The notes under the pieces are model-generated. The model ran no database searches. It was not told where the DNA came from and worked only from the letters and a program-made list of their open reading frames with translations. From Gammaproteobacteria bacterium (GTDB lineage Bacteria > Pseudomonadota > Gammaproteobacteria > JADZEE01), in contig JADZEE010000031.1 of the NCBI GenBank assembly GCA_020850735.1, forward strand, positions 1-64,000: 64,000 nt of DNA, given 5' to 3'. A program made the translations under genes and the position numbers. The first letter of the stretch is position 1. Each line of letters begins with the position of its first letter. This document shows positions 28,456-35,705 of the stretch, in pieces.

Positions 28456-28743
28456 GTATCTCGTTGGCGAAGCGGTTCGTGAGCCGCGCGAGATCCCCGT
28501 ACGTGACCTCGCGCGGCGCGGCATCGCGGGCGAGCAAGCGGAAAGCGACGCAATCGGCCCGCGCGCCCTGCGCGTGCCGGTCGACGGCCTCCTGGCGATG
28601 TTGAGCCCGCCGCCGGGCAGGCCGGCGTACTGCGCCCGCGCCACCTCCCACGAGAACGGCGCGCAGGCGCCGTCGTAGTCGGCGAGATTGGGCGGCACGC
28701 GCAGATCGGCCAGTCGCTTGCGGATGACCGCCGGGCGGTCCAT
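28456..28743 (-). pseudogene. N-terminal fragment of an acetyl-CoA-synthetase-like ligase
   Basis: From the ATG at 28741-28743 one frame reads PPNLADYDGACAPFSWEVAR and LPGGGLNIA. A frameshift near 28595 continues in another frame as EAVDRHAQGARADCVAFRLL, then TYGDLARLTNRFANEI. This is the N-terminal ACAS_N region of acetate-CoA ligase relatives (NIA-HEAVDRHA, YxxLxxLTNRFAN). Only about 95 of 560-650 residues exist and the frame is broken. It is adjacent to the REP-like repeats. Confidence 0.75.
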
Positions 28744-29156
28744 CGGCTTCTTGCACCCTCGCGCGAACACACCCGTCATTTTGCCCGTCAGTGCCGGGCC
28801 GGCGTTGCTCCGCCTCAGCAACCGCAATCCGCGCACGAATGGAGACTTTACATTGCCAGAATGTCTACTATCCGGCGGATTTCAATGTGTTTTTGCATCC
28901 AGAGACCGGTTGGCGACCGTTTGCGCCGGCGCCGGGGCGCAGGGTCCGTGTTCAAGGTTTTTACATCCGGGGCCGAGCGGCACTGCCAGCGAATACGTAA
29001 CGCTTTGATCTGTATTGCCAATCAACCGTTGGCGCGGAATATGCCGGTAATTCGTCACACTTCCACTCGTCGGCCGCCGGGCAGGCGGCCCGGAGGGGAC
29101 GGGGGGTGGTTACGCAGGCCGCTCCGTCGCTCGATCCGCGATCGCTCCGCGCCGGC
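28744..29156. other. Gene-free stretch upstream of the subtilase
   Basis: About 410 bp. A frame at 28839-29000 (METLHCQNVYYPADFNVFLH) looks protein-like but matches nothing I recognise. Base composition between about 28850 and 29050 is less GC-rich. It should hold the promoter for the exported protease. Confidence 0.4.
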
Positions 29157-32021
29157 ATGCCCGCGCGGCGCCGCAGTGCCTTCCGTTTGCCGATCTCCAG
29201 GGGTCACCGACGACGGTGCGATCGCAGGCGCCGGCGACCGCTCGCATGGCTTGCGGCCGTGCTGCTGTGGACCCCCGGCGCGCTGGCGCTGAACATCTCG
29301 CTCGGCCCGGACTTTCCCGTCGGTCCGGGTCCGACGCCGAGGCCGGGTCCCGTCGGTGCGCGCGTCAACGTCGTCAAGCAGGTCGACACCTTCGGCCTGA
29401 CCGGCCGCCTGCCCGACGGTACGCGCATCCGACTCGGACAACTCGAGCCGGATCGCCCGCGCACGACCCACAACGCCTTCGGCGACGGTGCCGGCGGCAC
29501 CCGGATCGTCGCCACCAATGCGCTCGGCGCGGCGAACAGCAGTCACGCGACCGGCGTCGCCGGGATCATGATCGGCGCAATCGTCAACGCGGCGCCGAAC
29601 CCGCAGTTCACGGGTATCGCAAGCGAGGCCGAGCTCGTCAGCGCCAGCGACGGCGCCGGCACCGCCGCGGATTTCCGTGCCGGCATCGACTTCCTCACGG
29701 CGCGCGACGTGCGCACCATCAACTACAGCGCCTTTTTAAACAATGCGGCGGCGGTCGTCGTGGGTCCGCTCGCCATCGATCAGACGGTCATCGACTATGA
29801 CGTGATCTGGACCAAGTCCGCCGGCAATACCGGCACGGCCGCGGGCAGCATCAGCGTCCCGGGTCACGCGTTCAATGCCATCGTCGTCGGCGCGACCGGG
29901 GCGACTGCCGCCGGCGCGTCCGCGGAAGATTACACTCGGGTCGCGAACTACTCCTCTCGCGGCCCGCTCGGCGACGGACGCCACAAGCCCGACCTCGTCG
30001 CGCCCGGGAGTCAGATCCTGATGCCGGCCGGCGGCGGCGACGGCGCCGTGCAGGTCGACAGCGGCACGAGCTTCGCCGCTCCGCACGTCGCCGGCACCGC
30101 AGCGCTGCTGCTCGAGCGCGGTCAGGAGGCCGGCGTCGACACCATCACCGGCGATTTCGATCACCTGGTCGTCAAGGCGACGCTCATCAACAGCACCTCC
30201 AAGCACGTGCGCGATCCGGCGCAGGGCGATCGGGTGTGGGTCGACTCGCCCGCGGCCACGAACTCGGCCATCCCGTTAGACGACGCCATGGGGGCCGGGC
30301 AGTTGAACGGCCTGGCCGCGGTGCGCCAGCTCCAGTCCGACAACAGCGGTCTGGGCCTGTTCACGGTGCTCGATCATCTCCCGGGAGCCACCAACCGGGA
30401 CTACGAGCTCAATGCCGGTAAACCGCTGCACGCCGGTGCACTGGTGACGGCGACGATGGTGTGGGACCGCCTGGTCGAGCTCGATGCAGGTCAGGACGGC
30501 ACCGCCGCCGCCCACTACACGGCGCAGAATCTGCCGAATCTCGATCTGCAGCTCGTCAACAAGACGACCGGTGCGGTCGTCGCCCAGTCGAACAGCGGCG
30601 GCGGCGCGGCCTTCGGCGGCGACAACGTCGAGCACATCTACTTCAACGTGCCTTCCACGGGCGAGTACGTGCTGCGCGTGCGCGACACGCAGATGGACCA
30701 GGAGCCGACCATCGCGCTGGCGGTCTCGGCCGGCACCAGCGAAGGGCTCGCATTCAGCGTCGACGGCGGCGCGTTCAATTTCCGCGCCGGAATTGGCGCC
30801 GATCCGCGCGGCACCGGCGCGAGCCCGGCGCGCAATCCCGCCGAAGGACGGATGGCGCCTTTTTTCGACCAGCCCTATCCGAACGACGTCAACGCGCTCG
30901 GTCTCGCCGGCCCCGGATTCTTCCCCACCGAAGGCGAGATCTTCGTCAGCGGCCTCGACGGCACCAATATGGAGCGGCTGAGCGGCGGGCTCGGCACCCG
31001 CAGCCGCGTCGGTCCGCACAACGGCCCGCCGGCGGCGATGACGGTGCTGAATCCCGGCACCCGCGGGGTCCTCGGTCTGCTGCCTGACGACAACGTGGTC
31101 GGCCTGTCGTGGGGCACCGACGGGACGCTGTTCGCCGACAGCGTGCTGCTGTTCTCCGTCGACCCGGCGGCCACGGGCGCCGCGGGTACCGCCGTGCGTT
31201 TCCACGCCGTCGACTCGCCGGAGCTCGTCGGCCCGGATCCGCGTCCGTTCCCGCGCAATGTTCCCGGCGGCGGCCCGGGCGGCGGCAACGAGGCGGCAGG
31301 TGACATCTACAAGTCACGGCGTTTCGATCCCTTCGGCCTGTACCCGAGCGATCCGCTCGCGCCGGCGTCGCGCGGCAACGCACTGTTCGCGGACGAATCC
31401 TCGCTCGGCCTGCAGGCACCCGCCGGGCGCGGCAGCCTGCTCGGAGGGGCCGAGGACGATCTCGACGCGCTCGAGACCGACAGCGTGCTCGAGACGGTCG
31501 ATCGCAACGGCGACGGCCTGCACGACACGAACGTGTTCTACAACCTCGATCGCTGGTCGCCGTCGCTCGCCGGTGCCGGCTGCGGCGTGTACGGGCCCGA
31601 CGACATCTTCGTCTCGCGCAACCCGTTCGCCATGGACGTGTTCGCGGACGGCATCTGCGACATGCAGCTCCTGCCGTTCGACGCCCTCGACGCGCTGGTG
31701 CTTTCGGACGTGCTCAACCTCGGATTCCTCGACAAAGGCGTAGACGAGGCGCTGTTCAGCCTCGATACGCTGTCGCCGTCCATTGCTCAGCTCGGCGCGC
31801 GCCCCGGCGACGTGTACTACACCGATTTCTTGCGAGCATTCAATCCACTGCTCGATTGGAAGCTCGGCGGCAGCCTGTTCGCGCCGTGGACGGCGCTCGG
31901 CCTGCTCGAGTTCGACAACCTCAACGCGCTCGACATCCGCCGCGCGCCAGAGCCGGCAACGCTCGCGCTGCTCGCGCTCGGCCTTGCCGCGCTGCGGCTG
32001 CGAGGTCGAATATCCGCTTGA
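29157..32021 (+). CDS. Exported subtilisin-like (S8) peptidase with PEP-CTERM anchor
   Basis: The protein of about 954 residues starts with an Arg-rich n-region and hydrophobic core (PLAWLAAVLLWTPGALAL). The S8-like domain follows: NSSHATGVAGIM with the catalytic His, KSAGNTG with the oxyanion-hole Asn, and SGTSFAAPHVAGTAALL with the nucleophile. The usual catalytic DTG is not seen; the equivalent stretch reads IRLGQLEPD, so Glu may replace Asp. A long C-terminal region with DxDxDG-like acid loops follows. The last 25 residues, APEPATLALLALGLAALRLRG, form a PEP-CTERM sorting signal, which means outer-surface delivery with exosortase processing elsewhere in the genome. The ATG at 29157 is chosen; a GTG at 29106 would lengthen the n-region. 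Confidence 0.87.
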   Translation: MPARRRSAFRLPISRGHRRRCDRRRRRPLAWLAAVLLWTPGALALNISLGPDFPVGPGPTPRPGPVGARVNVVKQVDTFGLTGRLPDGTRIRLGQLEPDRPRTTHNAFGDGAGGTRIVATNALGAANSSHATGVAGIMIGAIVNAAPNPQFTGIASEAELVSASDGAGTAADFRAGIDFLTARDVRTINYSAFLNNAAAVVVGPLAIDQTVIDYDVIWTKSAGNTGTAAGSISVPGHAFNAIVVGATGATAAGASAEDYTRVANYSSRGPLGDGRHKPDLVAPGSQILMPAGGGDGAVQVDSGTSFAAPHVAGTAALLLERGQEAGVDTITGDFDHLVVKATLINSTSKHVRDPAQGDRVWVDSPAATNSAIPLDDAMGAGQLNGLAAVRQLQSDNSGLGLFTVLDHLPGATNRDYELNAGKPLHAGALVTATMVWDRLVELDAGQDGTAAAHYTAQNLPNLDLQLVNKTTGAVVAQSNSGGGAAFGGDNVEHIYFNVPSTGEYVLRVRDTQMDQEPTIALAVSAGTSEGLAFSVDGGAFNFRAGIGADPRGTGASPARNPAEGRMAPFFDQPYPNDVNALGLAGPGFFPTEGEIFVSGLDGTNMERLSGGLGTRSRVGPHNGPPAAMTVLNPGTRGVLGLLPDDNVVGLSWGTDGTLFADSVLLFSVDPAATGAAGTAVRFHAVDSPELVGPDPRPFPRNVPGGGPGGGNEAAGDIYKSRRFDPFGLYPSDPLAPASRGNALFADESSLGLQAPAGRGSLLGGAEDDLDALETDSVLETVDRNGDGLHDTNVFYNLDRWSPSLAGAGCGVYGPDDIFVSRNPFAMDVFADGICDMQLLPFDALDALVLSDVLNLGFLDKGVDEALFSLDTLSPSIAQLGARPGDVYYTDFLRAFNPLLDWKLGGSLFAPWTALGLLEFDNLNALDIRRAPEPATLALLALGLAALRLRGRISA

Positions 32022-32075
32022 GCCGGCGGCACCGCAGCCTCGGATCGGCTACGATGGAAGCGTAACGGAAGGCGC

Positions 32076-32504
32076 ATGACCATGCCCGCCGGTGATCCTC
32101 GCAACCGCAACGGACCGATGTACCTGCTGCTGGCCGTCATCGCCGGCCTGCTCGGCTGGCAGGCGTGGCTCGCCCATCGCGCCGGACCGCACCTCGCGAC
32201 CGGCACGACCTACCAGGCAGTCCTGCTGACCACGGGGGAGGCCTACTACGGCAGGCTGCGCGCCGGACGGCCGTCGTTTCTGGAGCTCGTCGACGTGTAC
32301 TACGTCAAGCGCCACACCGACGGGGACCGGACGAGCGTGTCGCTGGTCAAGCGCGGCGCCGAGTGGCACGGCCCGGATCGCATGTACGTGAACACCGCGC
32401 AGGTGCTGCTGATCGAGCCGGTCGCAGCGGAGTCGACCATCGGGCTCGCCATCGCAGCGCACGAGGGCGACGGCGGTGAACCCGGGGAGATCCCGCTGGA
32501 ATGA
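32076..32504 (+). CDS. Single-pass membrane protein of unknown function
   Basis: The 142-residue protein has one N-terminal transmembrane helix (MYLLLAVIAGLLGWQAWLAH, residues about 15-34) and a soluble domain of about 100 residues with YQAVLLTTGEAYYGRLRAG and FLELVDVYYVK. A TGEAYYGRL-type beta element is typical of small bacterial proteins often annotated as hypothetical, related to surface or secretion contexts. A GGAAGG precedes the ATG. It lies 54 bp after the protease and a strong hairpin follows its stop, so it may be co-transcribed with the protease. No enzymatic motif is seen. Confidence 0.72.
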   Translation: MTMPAGDPRNRNGPMYLLLAVIAGLLGWQAWLAHRAGPHLATGTTYQAVLLTTGEAYYGRLRAGRPSFLELVDVYYVKRHTDGDRTSVSLVKRGAEWHGPDRMYVNTAQVLLIEPVAAESTIGLAIAAHEGDGGEPGEIPLE

Positions 32505-32507
32505 CAG

Positions 32508-32535
32508 CCGGGGTGCCGGCGCACCGGCACCCCGG
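32508..32535 (+). terminator. Perfect 12-bp-stem hairpin after the membrane protein gene
   Basis: CCGGGGTGCCGG and CCGGCACCCCGG pair perfectly around a CGCA loop, 3 bp after the stop of the upstream gene. No T-run follows, so termination may be Rho-assisted or the hairpin may protect the mRNA end. Confidence 0.55.
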
Positions 32536-32738
32536 GGATGACCGTCTCGTTACTGCGGCTGGCTCAGTCGATCCCGATCAAATGCCAACGGAACGACCGC
32601 GGCTACGGGGCGGTGCGACGTTGGCGAGGGCGATCCGGGCCGGGCTGGAGCGCACACTGCGTCGGTCGCGTCGGCTTGTGCGACGCAATACAATGGCCGC
32701 TCGCGCCAGCGCAGGCGCCGGACCCGGCGGAGACGATC

Positions 32739-33560
32739 ATGAGCAGCCACGACGGACGCGCGAAGATCACCCTCACCACGCTGCAGCGATACAAGGAGCG
32801 TGGCGAGAAGTTCGCGAGCGTGGCGGTGTATGACGCGTCGTTCGCCGAAATCGCCAGCGCCGCCGGTATCGAGGTGCTGCTCGTCGGCGATTCGCTCGGC
32901 ATGGTCGTGCAGGGACACGACTCGACCCTGCCCGTGACCATGGAGGACGTGGTCTATCACCTGGGCATGGCGGCGCGCGGCAACCGCGGCGCGCTGCTCA
33001 TGGGCGACATGCCGTTCATGAGCTATTACTCGGAAGGGCTGACGCTGGAGAACGCCGGCCGGCTCATGCGCGCCGGCGCGCACATCATCAAGCTCGAGGG
33101 CGGCCGCTGGATCGCCGAGTCCACACACCTGCTGGTCGAGCGCGGCATTCCGGTGTGCGCGCACATGGGGCTGACGCCGCAATCCATCAACCGCTTCGGC
33201 GGCTTTCGCGTGCAGGGCCGCGATCCCGCCCAGGCGCAGAACATGATCGACGAAGCGGCGATGCTCGAGCAGGCCGGCGCGAGCATCCTGCTGCTCGAGT
33301 GCGTACCGGTCGCGCTCGCCCAGACCATCACCGAGCGCCTCGCCATCCCGGTTATCGGCATCGGCGCCGGCCCGCACACCGACGGCCAGATCATGGTGAT
33401 GCACGATCTGCTCGGCATCACCCCGCCGTCGTTCAAGCCGCCCAAGTTCGTCAAGAATTTCTTGCTCGACAGCACAACGGGGATCCGCGGCGCGTTCGAA
33501 GCCTACGCCGGCGCCGTGCACGGCGGCAGCTTTCCCGGGCCCGAGCACAGCTATACCTGA
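32739..33560 (+). CDS. panB: 3-Methyl-2-oxobutanoate hydroxymethyltransferase
   Basis: The 273-residue enzyme has the PanB hallmarks: ITLTTLQRYKERGEKFASVA, YDASFA, VLLVGDSLGMVVQGHDST with Asp metal ligands, VCAHMGLTPQS, and IGIGAGPHTDGQIMVMHDLL with the catalytic Glu nearby (LLLECVP). It adds a methylene group from methylenetetrahydrofolate to 2-oxoisovalerate, the first step to pantothenate. The ATG at 32739 begins MSSHDGRAKITL, typical for the family. It is followed by a terminator hairpin, and no panC is next to it, so the pathway is split. The frame continues upstream but without homology. Confidence 0.95.
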   Translation: MSSHDGRAKITLTTLQRYKERGEKFASVAVYDASFAEIASAAGIEVLLVGDSLGMVVQGHDSTLPVTMEDVVYHLGMAARGNRGALLMGDMPFMSYYSEGLTLENAGRLMRAGAHIIKLEGGRWIAESTHLLVERGIPVCAHMGLTPQSINRFGGFRVQGRDPAQAQNMIDEAAMLEQAGASILLLECVPVALAQTITERLAIPVIGIGAGPHTDGQIMVMHDLLGITPPSFKPPKFVKNFLLDSTTGIRGAFEAYAGAVHGGSFPGPEHSYT

Positions 33561-33566
33561 TCCGCG

Positions 33567-33598
33567 CGGCGAGCGGCGCCTCGCGACGCCGCTCGCCG
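33567..33598. terminator. Bidirectional terminator hairpin between convergent genes
   Basis: CGGCGAGCGGCG and CGCCGCTCGCCG form a perfect 12-bp stem with an 8-nt loop (CCTCGCGA). It sits between panB and the convergent molybdopterin oxidoreductase, 6 bp after panB, and can serve both transcripts. There is no T-tract. Confidence 0.6.
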
Positions 33599-33622
33599 GC
33601 ATCGCCCGCGCGCGCCGCCTGC

Positions 33623-35590
33623 TCAGGGAACCGGTGTGGCGCTCTCGCGGGTATCTCCGGCCGACGGATCCGCTTCGACGCTCACGTAGTTGGAATGGAA
33701 GGCGGAATTACCGCCCATGTCGGCGAGGGCGTCCGGCGTCGTGGCGTTGGCGTTGTGACCCCAGCGAACCATGTGGCTCGCCACCACGCCCGGCTGCACG
33801 TCATCCGCGACGCGCGCCACCAGCCGCACGGATCCCCGCTCGTTCCACACCCGCACCGGTGCCCCGTCGGCGATGCCCAGGGCGCCGGCGTCCTGCGGAT
33901 GGATGAACAGCCAGGGCACCGCGAGCGTCGCCTGCTTGCGCGGAAAATTGAAGACCTGGCTGCTTTGCAGATGCTTCGATTTGGGCGTGAGGAAGCGCAG
34001 GCGATGGTGCGGCGGCAGCGGCGGCACCTCGCCCGCCGGAACGAACAGATCCATCTTGCCGCTGGGGGTCGGGAAGCGGCGGTTCCCGAAACACGCCGCC
34101 TTCATGCTGTCGATCAGCACGGGGCCGCGTTCGAGTGCTTCGAAAGACAGGCCGCTGCCCGCCAGGGCGGCGGTAATCACTTCCCGTTCGCTGTGCCGGA
34201 AACACGGTTCCGTGAAACCGAGCTGATGCGCCAGATCGCGAAATACCTGGTAATTGGATCGCGCCTCGCCCACCGGTTCGATGACCGCTCGATTGATCTG
34301 CGCGTAGCCGTGCCAGTACGAGAAATGCAGATCCATGTGCTCGGCGAACGTGCAGGCCGGCAGGACGACGTTCGCGTGCCGCGCGGTGTCGGTCAGAAAC
34401 AGATCGTGCACGACCACGAACAGATCCTCGCGCGCCAGGCCACGCGCCACCTGCGTCTGGTTCGGGCAGGTGGCCGCGGGATTGGAGTTGTAGACGAAAA
34501 GGGCCTCGATGTCGTCGTTGCGGGTCAGGTCCCGGCCCAGCGTCACCATGTTGTAGGTCCGCGCGCTGTCCCGGCGCAGCTCCGGATGGCTGATGTCGGC
34601 GAGCCCCCATTCCATGTTGGCATACAGTACGCCGGCGCCCGGGACGCCGATCTGCCCGGTCAGCGCGGCCAGCCCGGCGATGGTGGCCACCATCTCGCCG
34701 CCGTTCAGGTTGCGCTGCAGGCCGACGCCGATGTGGATGAGACCCGGCCGATGCTCGTGATACAGGCGGGCCAGCAGCTCGATCTGCTCGCGCGGCACGC
34801 GCGTCACCCGCTCGACCTCCTCCGGCGACGCCGCCAGAATCCGTTCGCGCAGGCGTTCGAAGCCGGTCGTGTGCGCGGCGATGAAGGCGTGGTCGATCCA
34901 GTCCTGCTCCAGCAGCACGCGCATCACGCCCAGCGCCAGCACGGCATCCGTTCCGGGATAGGGGCGGATGTGCAGATCCGCCGCACGCGCGCTGTCCGAC
35001 CGGCGCGGATCGATGACCACGGCCGGATGGATCCCGCGCGTGCGCATGTACCCGTGGATGTTGGTTTCCTTCGGATTCTTGCCCCAGGCGATGTACAAGC
35101 GGGTCTTGTCCAGATGCTCGGGCTCGGTGCCGCGCAGCCGTCCGAGCGTGCGCAGTACCGCCTCGGCGCCCGCCATGGCGCAGATCTCCATGCCGACGCG
35201 CGCCGTACCGAGCTTGTTCCACAGCCGATCGGCGAACCGGTTCGAAACGATGCCCATGTGCGCGAGGTAGTGATACGGCAGGATCGCCGCACCGCCCCGG
35301 CGCGCGCGGATCTCCTCGAAGCGCGCGGCGATCGTGGCGAGCGCCTCGGCCCACGACACACGTCGCAAGGGTTCGGACTTGGCGCTTCTGAGCAGAGGAT
35401 GAAGGACGCGGTCGGCGTGGTAAATCAGATCCTCGTAGTGCTGAAAGCGCCCGCACAGCGAGCCGCGGGTGATGGGATGATCGGGATCACCGGTGACGCG
35501 CACCACGCGGCCACCGTCCACCTGTGCCAGCATCCCACAGGTGTCCGGGCAATCCTTCGGGCATACCGAACGCACGATGCGATGGTCCAT
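33623..35590 (-). CDS. Molybdopterin-dependent oxidoreductase (Mo-bisMGD family)
   Basis: The 655-residue protein starts with an iron-sulfur binding region, CPKDCPDTCGML and GSLCGRF. It then has DMSO-reductase family segments: LIYHADRVLHPLLR, YIAWGKNPKETN, VVIDPRRS, ALFVYNSNPAATCPNQT, VVLPACTFAEHMD and a C-terminal MGD-binding part (LRFLTPKSKHLQSSQVFNF, VARVADDVQPGVV). There is no twin-arginine signal, so it is cytoplasmic. The ATG at 35588-35590, with GGAG upstream, begins right before the first Cys. The substrate is unknown. It lies 115 bp downstream of the corrinoid RdhA-like gene on the same strand, so it may feed or follow that enzyme. Confidence 0.9.
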   Translation of the reverse strand: MDHRIVRSVCPKDCPDTCGMLAQVDGGRVVRVTGDPDHPITRGSLCGRFQHYEDLIYHADRVLHPLLRSAKSEPLRRVSWAEALATIAARFEEIRARRGGAAILPYHYLAHMGIVSNRFADRLWNKLGTARVGMEICAMAGAEAVLRTLGRLRGTEPEHLDKTRLYIAWGKNPKETNIHGYMRTRGIHPAVVIDPRRSDSARAADLHIRPYPGTDAVLALGVMRVLLEQDWIDHAFIAAHTTGFERLRERILAASPEEVERVTRVPREQIELLARLYHEHRPGLIHIGVGLQRNLNGGEMVATIAGLAALTGQIGVPGAGVLYANMEWGLADISHPELRRDSARTYNMVTLGRDLTRNDDIEALFVYNSNPAATCPNQTQVARGLAREDLFVVVHDLFLTDTARHANVVLPACTFAEHMDLHFSYWHGYAQINRAVIEPVGEARSNYQVFRDLAHQLGFTEPCFRHSEREVITAALAGSGLSFEALERGPVLIDSMKAACFGNRRFPTPSGKMDLFVPAGEVPPLPPHHRLRFLTPKSKHLQSSQVFNFPRKQATLAVPWLFIHPQDAGALGIADGAPVRVWNERGSVRLVARVADDVQPGVVASHMVRWGHNANATTPDALADMGGNSAFHSNYVSVEADPSAGDTRESATPVP

Positions 35591-35705
35591 GCTGATCTCC
35601 GGGTACCGCGCCCTGGCCTGGCGCGCCGGCGCGGTCAGCGCGCCTGGTGCGCATGGTAAACGGCCGCCGACCGGCGGTGGTGCATCCGGGCCGCGGCACT
35701 GCGCC

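Noticed and set aside
33155..35659. Very long plus-strand open frame (834 codons) opposite the molybdopterin oxidoreductase
   Set aside because: Composition is Arg/Ala/His-rich with no homology; the minus strand carries clear molybdopterin-oxidoreductase motifs, so this is a high-GC antisense artefact.
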